Source of the DNA: Onchidella celtica
Lineage: Eukaryota > Mollusca > Gastropoda > Systellommatophora > Onchidiidae
DNA: 64,000 bases
Reading direction: 5' to 3'
Assembly (NCBI GenBank): GCA_963931925.1
Contig: OZ007581.1
Location: forward strand, 20,451,947 to 20,515,946
Shown in pieces: positions 21,150 through 31,451 of this stretch. The notes under the pieces are model-generated. The model worked only from the letters and a program-made list of their open reading frames with translations, had not been told where the DNA came from and did not search any database. Within the stretch, counting starts at the first letter, position 1, and each line of letters opens with the position of its first letter. Made by a program: the position numbers and the translations under genes.

Positions 21150-24100
21150 ATGTCAGAGGCTATTGGAAGGCTTAGCCAGGAAGCAGACGCCTTGGAGCTC
21201 ACTGGGAAGGAGAGACAGGATTACATCCGTGACGGCCTAAGGGAGGAAAGAGAGAGAGAGAGGCAAGAGCGCATGGAGCAACTGAAGATGGAGAGAGAGA
21301 GGCAAGATCGCATGGAGCAACTGAAGATAGAGGCTCAAGAGAAGGAGGCTCAACGACAACACGAGCTGGAGATGGAGAGGATCCGCCATCAGCGTGGAGG
21401 CGAGTCGACGCAGGGGACCAGCGACCACGCCAGTTCTAAGAGACCCAAGCTACCTGCATTTCAGGACAAGAAGGACGATCTGGATAGCTGGTTGCTGCGG
21501 TTTGAGAGGTTTGCTGAGACAGCTGAATGGCCCAGATCCACCTGGACGACATCACTGTCTGCCCTGCTGACCGGGAGAGCTTTGGAGTGCTTCTGCAGAC
21601 TACCGATCGACGAAGCCAAGGACTACGACAAGGTCAAGGAAGCGTTGCAGAAGAGGTACAACCTGTCAGAGGACGGATACAGACTCATGTTCAGACAAGG
21701 TAAGCCTGAAGATGGAGAAGATGTTGGAATGTTTTTGACCAGGATCAAGACCTATTTAGAGAGGTGGATAAAGCTGTCGAAGACGGAGGAGACCTACGAA
21801 GGAGTGAGAGATCTATTCGTCAGAGAGCAATTCATGGATGCCTGCCCACCAGACCTTGCAACCCATGTGAGGGAGAGGAAACCAAAGACGCTACAGGACA
21901 TCGCAGATTCAGCGGAGGCGTACCTGGTAGCGAGGAACCGGACGCTCAGCGGGAGCGCCAGACTGCAGAGCCGGCCAGTGCGACAGAGGCCCAACGGAGA
22001 CAGAAGCCCACAGGTCTGCCATAGGTGCCAGAGGCCGGGACACAAGGCGACGGAGTGTCGTGCAAAGTTAAACGACAAAGGTGAGTTGAAATGTTACCTT
22101 TGTGGAAAGCCAGGCCACGTTCGGAGGATGTGTCCAGCCCAGAAGGATATGGGACGAGGCAAGCCGAACAAGGCGGCGGCGGCCGTAGTGATAGCGGCGG
22201 ACGAGTCGTCGAGACAGGATGCGACGACGGCTGACACCAGCATCAACGTTCAAGCGGTAATGAAGGACGGGAAGCTACAGTTAGCGGTGCCTGTTACTTG
22301 CGGAGGATGCAGTGACGGAAGGACCGTGGAGAAACTGAAGTTACCAGTGATGAAGGGCTTGATTGGAAATCGAGCGGTAGATGTCCTAAGAGATACCGGC
22401 TGTGAAGGTGTAGTGGTGCGACGAGCACTGGTGGACGACGGACAGCTCACCGGTGGGAAGAAACTTATCGCGAGGATCGATAACTCCTTGCTAGCGGCGG
22501 AGGAAGCCGTTATCGACGTGAAGACGCCTTACCTGACGGGCAAAGTGACGGCGCTGTGTCTCCCGGAGACCATCTGCGACCTAGTAGTCGGGAACGTGGA
22601 CGGAGCGAAGGATCCGTACGACCCTGATACTGAGGTGATGGTAGGAGCGGTGACCACGAGGGCCCAGGAGAAGAGGAAGGACCGGTCTACGTCGCTGAAG
22701 GTGCCGAGGGCAGAACGGCACGCGGGAGTGGATAGAGAGGAACTTATCCGACTCCAAGAAGAAGACGAAGTCATTAGGAAGTTAGAGCAGAAGAAGATCC
22801 CAACTAATAGAGGCAATAAATCTGTTCATTTTGAGAAACATGGAGGAGTACTGTACCGGATCTACAAGGACCTGAGACAGGCGACGGTTATAAGGCAAGT
22901 GGTACTACCCGAGAAACTGAGAGAGTATGTACTGAGTGTAGCCCACGACTCGATCGTCGGAGGACACCTCGGCGTGAAGAAAACCAAAGACAGAGTTATG
23001 AGCAATTTTTATTGGCCTGGAATTGAAGGTGACGTCGCGAGATACTGCCGCTCATGCGACATATGCCAGAGGACGGTGAACAAAGGAGCGACACCAAAGG
23101 TGCACCTGCAGAGTATGCCAGTAGTGGACGTACCATTTAGGCGAGTGGCCGTGGACTTAGTAGGACCTATCGACCCCCCAAGTGAAGGTGGACATCGGTA
23201 TATCCTGGTGTACATAGACTACGCTACTCGTTACCCCGAAGCCACACCCTTGAAGAAGATCGACGCAGAAACGGTAGCAGAAGCCTTAGTGAACATCTAC
23301 AGCCGTTTGGGTGTGCCCGAAGAGATCTTGTCCGACCAAGGGACCCAGTTTATGTCAGATGTCATGAAGGAAACGAATAGACTACTGGGAATTCGACAGT
23401 CGACCACTACAGTCTACCACCCTATGTGCAACTGGTTGGTGGAGCGATTCAACGGCACACTGAAGAAAACATTGAGACGACTGTGCGCAGAGCAACCCAA
23501 GCAGTGGCACAGATACATCAACCCGCTGCTCTTCGCATATCGTGAAGTTCCTCAAGAGTCGACCAAGTTTGCCCCATTCGAGTTGCTGTATGGGAGAACT
23601 GTGAGAGGACCAATGCACATCTTACGACAACTATGGACCAAGGATGTAGAGGAGCCGGAAACGAAGACCAGTTACCAGTACGTCATGGAACTACGTGAGA
23701 GGCTGGAGGACACATGGAAGTTAGCGACGGAAGAACTCTCCAAGGCTCAAGGTAGACAGAAGACCTACTACGACCGGAAGGCGCGAGAGAGGAAGTTCCG
23801 CCCCGGAGATGAAGTGTTGGTGCTACTGCCGACGAACACTAACAAGCTCCTAGTCCAATGGAAGGGACCATATAAGGTAGTCTCAGTTGTCGGTGTTAAC
23901 GACTATAGAGTCAAGATGGGTGCAAAAGAAAAGACCTTGCACGCCAACCTCCTCAAGAGATACATTCCAAGGACGTCAAAAGCAGCAGCAGTGGCAATGG
24001 AACCGAGACCTATTGTGACTGAGATGTGTGGGATGGACAACAGTAGGAGAGATACCACGCCTGAACATGTCAACGCCATAAAGGACGGCGGCGGTGATAG

Positions 24101-25658
24101 TGCTGAGACTGTACTGGCAGAGGACGACCTGATAGACAAGAGTCAACCCGTGGAGTCAGCTAGCATGACAGTCATCGAGGACTGCGACCTGGAAGGCGAC
24201 AACGGTGGAACGACGGAGGACCTTGCCGACCTAGGAAGCTGGGACCAGAATGAAGGCTACAGAGATGTCCAGTATGGAACGCAACTGACATCGGAACAAC
24301 GTCAAGAACTCTGCGATGTGGTGAAGAATTACCAGCACGTCTTCACCAATCTCCCTGGATGCTGTCAGTTGGGTGAACATCGCATCGACCTGGCGACAGA
24401 GGTACCAGTTCATCAACGACCATACCCGGTGCCCTACGCTATGCGCGACTCATTGAAGGAGGAGCTTAGCACCATGGAACGGCTGGGCATCATTCGAAGG
24501 AGCTCATCAGCTTATGCTTCACCTATTGTTGTCGTCAAGAAGAAGGACGGATCCAACCGAGTCTGCATCGACTACAGGAGGTTAAACAAGATCACAGTAT
24601 TCGACCCTCATCCGACAGCAGCGCCATTAGAAGTGTTTCAGAGTCTCTCGAGAGGAAAATTATTCTCTCGGATTGACCTGAGCAAGGGATACTGGCAAGT
24701 GAAAGTTCGAGAGCAAGACATTCCCAAGACGGCGTTCGTCACCATGGGCGAACATTATGAATTCACTCGGATGCCTTTTGGGATGATGAACTCAGGAGCC
24801 ACACTGAACAGGATCGTAAAGCCATTGATCCGTGGAATGAACAATGTGACAGCATATGTGGACGACCTGCTGATTCATACAGAGACATTCGACGAGCATG
24901 TGAACACTCTCAAGGACTTACTGCAGAGGATGGACCAAGCTGGATTAACTGCAAGACCATCGAAGTGTCTGATTGGAACGTCTGAAGTAGACTTTGTTGG
25001 ACACTTAGTGGGAGAAGGTATGATTGGCCTGTCAGAAGAGAATGTGTGTAAGGTGCGAGACGCACCCAGACCCACTACTAAGAAGGAAGTGAAAGCATTC
25101 TTAGGATTAGTGGGATATTACCATGAATTTATTCCTAACTTTTCAGCGATTGCATCACCATTGTCTGATTTACTTAGAAAGGGTCAGCCCAATATAGTTC
25201 AGTGGGATGAAACGCAGGAGAAAGCGTACACCTCTTTGAAGAATGTCATTATCTCCAAACCCGTGTTATGTTTGCCAGATTTTTCCAAAGAGTTTGTCTT
25301 AGCAACTGATGCATCAGATCGCGGATTAGGCGCTAGTCTTATGCAGGAACACGAGGGAAAGTTGTACCCTGTGGCATATGCTAGTCGTAAGCTATTGCCT
25401 CGTGAGACAAAGTATTCGGTCTCAGAGCGCGAATGTTTAGCTATTGTTTGGGCTGTAAAAAGGTTTACTTTGTATTTGTATGGAAAGGAGTTTGTACTCC
25501 AAACTGACCATCGGTCATTAGAGTTTTTGAACTCTGCCAAGTTTGACAGTCCAAAGTTATTACGATGGAGTTTATTTTTACAGTCTTATCGATTCAGGAT
25601 TCACTACGTAAAAGGCAGAGAAAATGTCTGTGCCGATTTCCTGAGCAGGGTATTTTAA
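21150..25658 (+). CDS. Gag-Pol polyprotein, Gmr1-like, integrase before RT
   Basis: Single 1502-residue frame from the first ATG after the primer site. About 1-100: charged coiled coil with repeated RMEQLK units. About 110-270: capsid; its C-terminal part (around VREQFMDACPPDL and HVRERKP) resembles the SCAN domain. About 290-330: two CCHC knuckles (CHRCQRPGHKATEC and CYLCGKPGHVRRMC). About 414: protease active site DTG. About 597-640: integrase HHCC zinc finger; then catalytic D near 668, D near 728 (SDQGTQF) and E near 764 (LVERFNG); a GPY module near 907. About 1110-1300: reverse transcriptase with KDGSNRVCIDYR, FSRIDLSKGYWQV and catalytic YVDD near 1237. About 1385-1490: RNase H (ATDAS, SERE, TDHRS). 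Oddity: the usual HPQ-x-x-G-x-x-E integrase motif reads HPMCNWLVE. No frameshift separates gag from pol. There is no envelope frame. Confidence 0.95.
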   Translation: MSEAIGRLSQEADALELTGKERQDYIRDGLREERERERQERMEQLKMERERQDRMEQLKIEAQEKEAQRQHELEMERIRHQRGGESTQGTSDHASSKRPKLPAFQDKKDDLDSWLLRFERFAETAEWPRSTWTTSLSALLTGRALECFCRLPIDEAKDYDKVKEALQKRYNLSEDGYRLMFRQGKPEDGEDVGMFLTRIKTYLERWIKLSKTEETYEGVRDLFVREQFMDACPPDLATHVRERKPKTLQDIADSAEAYLVARNRTLSGSARLQSRPVRQRPNGDRSPQVCHRCQRPGHKATECRAKLNDKGELKCYLCGKPGHVRRMCPAQKDMGRGKPNKAAAAVVIAADESSRQDATTADTSINVQAVMKDGKLQLAVPVTCGGCSDGRTVEKLKLPVMKGLIGNRAVDVLRDTGCEGVVVRRALVDDGQLTGGKKLIARIDNSLLAAEEAVIDVKTPYLTGKVTALCLPETICDLVVGNVDGAKDPYDPDTEVMVGAVTTRAQEKRKDRSTSLKVPRAERHAGVDREELIRLQEEDEVIRKLEQKKIPTNRGNKSVHFEKHGGVLYRIYKDLRQATVIRQVVLPEKLREYVLSVAHDSIVGGHLGVKKTKDRVMSNFYWPGIEGDVARYCRSCDICQRTVNKGATPKVHLQSMPVVDVPFRRVAVDLVGPIDPPSEGGHRYILVYIDYATRYPEATPLKKIDAETVAEALVNIYSRLGVPEEILSDQGTQFMSDVMKETNRLLGIRQSTTTVYHPMCNWLVERFNGTLKKTLRRLCAEQPKQWHRYINPLLFAYREVPQESTKFAPFELLYGRTVRGPMHILRQLWTKDVEEPETKTSYQYVMELRERLEDTWKLATEELSKAQGRQKTYYDRKARERKFRPGDEVLVLLPTNTNKLLVQWKGPYKVVSVVGVNDYRVKMGAKEKTLHANLLKRYIPRTSKAAAVAMEPRPIVTEMCGMDNSRRDTTPEHVNAIKDGGGDSAETVLAEDDLIDKSQPVESASMTVIEDCDLEGDNGGTTEDLADLGSWDQNEGYRDVQYGTQLTSEQRQELCDVVKNYQHVFTNLPGCCQLGEHRIDLATEVPVHQRPYPVPYAMRDSLKEELSTMERLGIIRRSSSAYASPIVVVKKKDGSNRVCIDYRRLNKITVFDPHPTAAPLEVFQSLSRGKLFSRIDLSKGYWQVKVREQDIPKTAFVTMGEHYEFTRMPFGMMNSGATLNRIVKPLIRGMNNVTAYVDDLLIHTETFDEHVNTLKDLLQRMDQAGLTARPSKCLIGTSEVDFVGHLVGEGMIGLSEENVCKVRDAPRPTTKKEVKAFLGLVGYYHEFIPNFSAIASPLSDLLRKGQPNIVQWDETQEKAYTSLKNVIISKPVLCLPDFSKEFVLATDASDRGLGASLMQEHEGKLYPVAYASRKLLPRETKYSVSERECLAIVWAVKRFTLYLYGKEFVLQTDHRSLEFLNSAKFDSPKLLRWSLFLQSYRFRIHYVKGRENVCADFLSRVF

Positions 25659-26430
25659 AGTAGTACACTATCAGTGAAATGCATTGTAACCCATACTTTT
25701 GCCTACTAGATGAATTTCTAGGACGGCAGTATTGTACTGTAATTGGGGACATAGTTCATCTGTGATTGAATACTGAATTGATGGCTGATAGAGAGTCATG
25801 ATGTGTTAGTCACATTTTGGTTTTATGCTATGTCATATTAGTTACCAATGGAACTTGGTGTAATTTTTGGAAAATGTAACCCAAATGGGGACTGCGAGCA
25901 AGCAGTGTTTGTGTTATATTGCAATATTGTAACTTGTTTTGACCTAATATGATGAAGATAGACCCTGATCAGTGGACGATATGTATTAGTATTTTGCCAT
26001 TGTACGTATGAGTTATACATTTTGGAGATAACCATGTTATGTACAACAAGTTAAATGCTATGATTCGTGCACGAAGCGTTGTGTGGGCGGTGGGCCGTCG
26101 TTTCACCTTATGTGATTTGTAGTAGTGTCATTGACCATTGTTTCACCACAGTGGTGGCGTCGTGTTATTTTGACTAGTAGGCCTACTGTTAACCACTGGT
26201 TTGTCACAATGATGATACTGTATTAGTCATTGTATTAGTGATGCAAAGGATACTGCATTTGTATTGTATTTGTGATGACATTCGGGAAGACACTGAAATT
26301 GTTATTAATTGTAATAGAATTAGCAACTACCTTTGTGAGATTGGGAGTGCTATAGGATTATTTCACGATAGTGCAGACGCTGTATAATGTTTTTGGAGTT
26401 GAAAGATATTCAACTTAAATTGGGGAGTTG
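25659..26430 (+). other. Untranslated 3' region of the retrotransposon with polypurine stretch
   Basis: 772 bp with no substantial frame; no envelope gene. The final bases before the 3' LTR (about 26413-26430) include GGGGAG, the likely plus-strand primer. The region is T/G-rich compared with the coding part. Confidence 0.7.
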
Positions 26431-27053
26431 TGTAGCATCTGCGGGCTGCCCCTTGCCCTCCCCCGGTTTTGTTGTTGTGCTGGTGGCTGAGCATGTGTCC
26501 ACTACTTTTTCCGTTTTATTGTTGGCGGCCGCCGGGGTGTGCTGTGCTCCGTGGCCTGACCTTCTTTTCTAGTGAGTAGTTTTTTTCCTCGCTCGCTTGT
26601 TGTCAGGTGTTTTGACTCGTGCAGTAAATATTAGTATGTTCCCGAACATTCGATAACACTGTGGATAAGGATGTTTACGCCAGATTTGGCCTTGAGTGAT
26701 GTAACCTGATGACGTATTGATGCGTGATTGGTTAGTTTGTGCGAGGGCAAAGGTAACGTTTATTTCGGGAATTTTCTGTAGGAATGTTTATATATATAGA
26801 CCTGTGTGAGTGGTTGGGTGGGGGTGAGTAAGTGAGTTTCCTTTTGTGTGGCGTAGATATTTAGTTTCGCTGGCGTCTTCCTAGTAATTTATTGTTCACT
26901 ATACAGTTATTAAACTTCAGTATTATTTAATCTATCGTCGGATCTCGTGTTTATTTATTTTACAGCTGTAATAGTTTCGTTTTCTAAAGGGTTGTAGTTA
27001 GATCAACTAACTCCCCCCTACTATAACGTGCTAGAACAACCTCAGCTGTTACA
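26431..27053 (+). repeat. 3' LTR
   Basis: 623 bp, same length and apparently same sequence as the 5' LTR, starting TGTAGCATC and ending GCTGTTACA, followed directly by the right ATTAC target duplication (27054-27058). Confidence 0.95.
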
Positions 27054-27152
27054 ATTACATATGTCTAATAATGATACATTTAATATATATTATATACATG
27101 TAAAGCGCCTGTCTTCACAAAATGGACCAAAAATGCTTCACAATGAAATAGT

Positions 27153-27272
<120 letters not shown>

Positions 27273-27963
27273 CTCTTTCATTTCGAACAAAACAAAAACA
27301 TTCAGACGATCGGTAGATATTTTGATATATTAAATTTATAACAATTATCAGTTTGTCAAAGTATTGCAATCATAATTACAGCGTGTATCTTCTATACTTC
27401 TAGAGACACATAAGTACATATCAAAATATTTATTTCCACTGAATATAATATTAGTGTAACATATTGTTAATAATATACCGACAAATAAATTATGGCAATG
27501 AACAGCAACTGCGTTGGTATCACGTGGCCAGAAGGCCTGTTGAAGATTCTTGTTACAAGCATATTCCAAAAATCTTAAGACCCATGCACTACACATAATG
27601 CTCGGATAAAAAAGTCAATAATAATAATTGCTTAATATTCAACCCTAACGTAATGAAATCACTTACAAACCCACAATGTACATTTCCAAAACTGCCAACA
27701 ATGAGGACAATTATTTTGTACATTAACCAGGTACATAAATGCATATCTAAAGAGCTAACAGAAACTTGATTTTACATCATGATTTTAAAACATCCACTGC
27801 TATTCAATTTACCAATCCGAATTTCTTCATAAATAATTCCTTCTTCCATAATCGGTGTAAACATGTTCATTATTGCAGTTCTACAAAAACAAAAAAGTCG
27901 TAGTCTGTTATCCCCCAGTTTAAGATTCCCATTACATTTCTGTCAGTAAAGTAAATATCTTAC

Positions 27964-28302
27964 CTGTTACATTAAACCGCAAAAGTTTACTCTCAGACGC
28001 AGCTATAACATTATTCATGACCTCACACTTAATGTTCATGCTGATGATACCAACAGCCGAGATGTTTAAGTCAAGCTGTGCACTTGGACTGTTCTCTTTG
28101 CTGATGAACATTTGTTTGTCCAGTCCTTGTCCCGTCGCCGTCAACTGTATACACGGTTGTGGAGATCCGCTTGCTTCACATGTAAAGGAGACTTTCTTGA
28201 CCCAAGTACACATTCTAAGGATTTCACTGTTAGTTTTGTAAAGATCGATGATTCGATTTCCGTCAAAGAGTTGAAACTTGGTGATGTTTGCTGCAGAGAA
28301 GT
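27964..28302 (-). CDS. Receptor A, Ig module 1
   Basis: A 339-nt exon, acceptor TTATATTGCAG and donor ACAG|GTAAGA, phase 1 in and out. It encodes a more typical Ig domain: leading N-glycosylation site (NIT), FQLFDGNRIIDLY strand, first core cysteine in VSFTCEASGSP, an extra cysteine in QPCIQL, LDLNISAVG, and second core cysteine in NIKCEVMNN. The C-E-A-S-G-x-P motif is characteristic of I-set/C2 Ig domains. It lies between the lectin-like half exons and the two divergent Ig-like modules. A damaged counterpart is at about 57484-57900 in gene B. Confidence 0.78.
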
Positions 28303-28662
28303 CTGCAATATAATCCACAACCATCTTAAGTGCAATGGAATTGTCGTGCCTCTATATGTGGTGATCATTTTCTTCTTAGATTTACTAGGACTGAGGGCAG
28401 TAACAATGGCCAGAGAGAAGACAATAACTGAGATATTAGGTGTTCTACAGGCGTGTATTCAATTAGGTATACTTTTCTGTGTTTGTTTATTCAAGTAATG
28501 TATTTCGACTTTGTTTAAACGCACATATTAAGGACAAAGTACATAGTTTAACGGTGGCCTAAATATCTATTAACATAAGAGCTGTAATAAACACATAACT
28601 TGGATGCTAACATAGCTACCGCATATCGCCACATCCACATATAATTTTGTTACCTCGGGGGT

Positions 28663-28677
28663 TTCTCTCTCTCTCTC

Positions 28678-28710
<33 letters not shown>

Positions 28711-28773
28711 GTTTATCTCTTTCTCTCTCTCTCTCTCTCTTTGTAAGTGTGTGTGTGTGTTTGTGTGTGTTTG
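28663..28773. repeat. CT- and GT-rich microsatellite
   Basis: Imperfect CT repeats at 28663-28741 followed by a GT-rich stretch to 28773, within the intron of receptor A between the second lectin-half exon and the Ig1 exon. Confidence 0.95.
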
Positions 28774-28887
28774 TCAATAGATTCGAAATTTAGTGAGCCG
28801 TTCACACTACACTGCAGACAACAAATAACCCAATGTTATCAGAAGAAGGGCTGTCCTTGGAACAGTTTGTCAGTTTGTTAAATTTAC

Positions 28888-29049
28888 CTCCTTCGGCTTC
28901 GACATTTATACAGACAATATTGGCGTAGTTGTATCCTAATGAAACTTTCCTAGTTTGGGCGTCAAGCATACATGCCCCGTGTGTCTCTTCCACAGTTACA
29001 GAAGTTGGTCTACAAAGTGTTCTATTCACCCAGTAGTTGCCTTGTCTAT
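28888..29049 (-). CDS. Receptor A, lectin-like domain, C-terminal half
   Basis: A 162-nt exon, acceptor GGTATGTTACAG and donor GGAG|GTAAAT, phase 1 at both ends. It encodes RQGNYWVNRTLCRPTS, then ETHGACMLDAQTRKVSLG and ANIVCINVE. The W-x-N, three cysteines and closing VC resemble the C-terminal half of a C-type lectin-like domain, without an obvious calcium-binding EPN/QPD and WND set, so sugar binding is not implied. A homologous exon of 156 nt is at 58263-58418. An alternative is a different cysteine-rich extracellular fold. Confidence 0.62.
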
Positions 29050-29612
29050 CTGTAACATACCATACATCAAAAACATTCAAGAATACTCCGACAGACCTGA
29101 TTTTTCGTAGGAAATGACAATTTTCTACAAAGATATTCAAACGTGTGGTCGCATTTTGCAACTTAAAGAGAGAAGAAATGACAGGGGGGTTTTTGTTGTT
29201 GTTGTTGTTGTTGTTTTAATTGACAGAATGAATTCAAGGCGGAGAGGAAATAAAGCTAGTGAGATACTAGGAACCCAATACCCATGCGGGTGCGGGTGCA
29301 GGCGGGCGCTTCTGGTCAAGTTCCCTTCTGTACTACCGATTTGTTATATTACATTCTGTCTGTCGTCCTGCTTTTTCCTAGCACAATGTGACCGTTAGTG
29401 TGTCAACGTGCTTTCACTAAACTTCAACTGTCAATTTCAAACACCAGGATGTAAGTTCAACCATTCAATAGTAATAGTAATAATAATATAATAACAATAG
29501 CAACAATAACAATAATAGCAATAATAATAAGGGTGATATAAATGAAGAAACATGAGAGAAGGAGAAGGAAAGAGAAGATGGCCTATCGTACATTGCGTAA
29601 TATTGACTTCAC

Positions 29613-29804
29613 CATTTCCTAAACTGTTGACGAATTCCCTTAGTGTGTCATTGTCTCCAATCAGCTGGCCGTTACAGCTGCGACAAAAATGAATGGCGTG
29701 GCTGTATGACGCTGCGGCGTCACGTATGACATAATATCTGTTGTTTGCTTGCCATAGTGGACAAACTGGAGGCTGGCATGATTCTGGAGATGTTAATTTA
29801 ATAT
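29613..29804 (-). CDS. Receptor A, lectin-like domain, N-terminal half
   Basis: A 192-nt exon, acceptor TTTTTCAG and donor AATG|GTGAAG, phase 1 at both ends. It encodes PPVCPLWQANNRYYVIR, then AASYSHAIHFCRSCNGQLI and DTLREFVNSLGNG. The pattern of aromatic YYV, a helix with A-x-x-F-C, G-x-L and a following E-F-V helix is that of the N-terminal half of C-type lectin-like domains. It follows the signal-peptide exon in matching phase. No counterpart was found by eye in gene B. Confidence 0.62.
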
Positions 29805-30303
29805 CTGAAAAATGAAATAAAAGGACGATGTCATAATATTAGCATCTTCATGATTCTATTTTAACTTCACAAAGTATCATTCTCATGAAGCAAGAGTTTG
29901 CACGATTGTAGTCCCCGTGGAAATCAATGAAGTAGGTTTGGTGGGTTTTTTTTGTTGTTGTTTTTTCAAGATACCTTCGCCTCTTGGTAATTTTATGCAA
30001 GAGGCCCAATTCAGCATGGTCGTCCAAACAATTTTGGTCTGAGCTAAAAACTATTTTAAGTTGCAAGAATGCGCAAGGAGATTGCTTCATGACATTATGT
30101 AATTATCGGTAAATAGGTGAGTTGCATGCACACCAAGGATTTTTTACGAACACTTGTGAATGAAAACAAAACGTCATATTAAGTGATTTACGTCACCATT
30201 TAGGCTCTGTTCAACAGCAAACACTATTCCGCGTCCAGACTTCACCCCATTTCATTTGGTCATGCTTTTGTTATTCTCTCTGGATAAGCTGTTGTTTAAA
30301 GTG

Positions 30304-30857
30304 AGTACTCACCCCAAACGTTTTGCGCTAGGGGCGAGTACGTATTCATACCTATCCCTAACCCCGACCTTTTCCTCAATCCGAAATCTTTTCGAATCCC
30401 TAACCCTGGCCGCTACCATTTTAACCAAAAAACAAAAAAATATACAGGAGGAAAACAGAAAGAAAATCTAACAGAATAAGTAATCATAATTAATTTGTAA
30501 CTTAACTTGTAACAATTCTCTTGGATATTCGTGAGGAATTTTGTTTCAGGTGCGTAAGTTGTTGTTGTTTTTTTTATTGTTGTTGTTGTTGTTTTTTTTT
30601 GCCTAGGGCTACGTATTTTAAAGTCTTTTGTGACTCCAGGGCTAGAGAGCTCCTCCCGAAATACCCCTAACAACAGCGTTAATTAATTGTTCTTTCAGAT
30701 TTTCTTTTTGTTTTCCCTTTTTTTTTTTTTTGTTGAAAAGGTAGGCGATATGGTTAGAGATTCGATATGATTTAGGGTTGAAGATAAGCTCGGGGTCAGG
30801 CACAGATATGTATAGGTAGGCGCCGCTAGCGCAAAACACTTGAGGTAGGTACGTACT
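30304..30857. mobile_element. Inverted-repeat (foldback) element in intron 1 of receptor A
   Basis: The left arm, about 30304-30420 (containing GTTTTGCGCTAGGGGCG and CCTAACCCCGACC), is repeated in inverted orientation at about 30740-30857 with roughly 70 percent identity over about 110 bp. The middle is T/A-rich with TTG runs. No coding capacity. It lies next to the element at 30872-31451. Confidence 0.55.
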
Positions 30858-30871
30858 TATAACAGCAGCCA

Positions 30872-31451
30872 TTCGCGATACTGAGTGGCTACGTTTACGG
30901 CAGCCGTAACTTTTATTTTTGCTTTATTCTTACGGCACCCACATACTGATGACGTAGACTACAGTCAGCTGACTGCCGTAAACATGATTATAGTTACGGC
31001 TCTCGAGTGCAGCTACAGGCCAGCAGACTATGTCTAGCTCTGGTGATCGCTGTACTGTATCAATAGTAGTGGTGGCTACGGCAGATAGAAATTAGTAGGA
31101 AGAGATTATGCAGAAGACAGCATGCAAGTTAACATGAACTGCATTACCAGGAGATCTATAAAGTAGTATATTGGCCTCAGTCCTTAGAATAGACTAAAAA
31201 TTAGTGGTATTTTACTTCGAGTGTACAGCACTCAATTATTGACGGTGGGCAGGTGTTTCCACTCATGCTATTATTGTGACGAACATAGAGCGCTATATTG
31301 CTGAACATTATGTGTGTTTGTGTTGGTCTACACAATCCGCGCAAAGCATCGGCTGATTGTCTACGTCATCAATTTGTGGGTACCATAAGAATAAGGTCAC
31401 AAATTAAAGTTACCGCTGCCATAAACGTAGCCACTGCGCCGTTCGCGATAC
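30872..31451. mobile_element. Non-autonomous DNA transposon with long TIRs, Mutator-like
   Basis: Long inverted repeats of about 90 bp (left from 30884 with AGTGGCTACGTTTACGGCAG; right ending 31435) at roughly 85 percent identity, including TTATTCTTA and GATGACGTAGAC in both arms. The ten bases TTCGCGATAC occur on both sides (30872-30881 and 31442-31451), consistent with the 9-10-bp target duplication of Mutator-like elements. No transposase. Confidence 0.62.

Larger units (their letters stand above)
20419..27053 (+). mobile_element. Complete Gmr1-like Ty3/gypsy LTR retrotransposon
   Basis: A 6635-bp element with two 623-bp LTRs that look identical by eye, a 5-bp target duplication, a tRNA-Pro primer site, one uninterrupted gag-pol frame and a purine-rich stretch before the 3' LTR. 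The pol order is protease, integrase, reverse transcriptase, RNase H, as in Ty1/copia, although the RT and integrase motifs are of Ty3/gypsy type. That combination defines the Gmr1-like group first described from deuterostomes. It is inserted in receptor gene A in the opposite orientation, in the intron between Ig modules 1 and 2. Features are annotated separately. Confidence 0.93.

Noticed and set aside
25659-26430. Envelope gene after pol, which would make the element retrovirus-like
   Set aside because: No frame of meaningful length, signal peptide or membrane helix in this interval.
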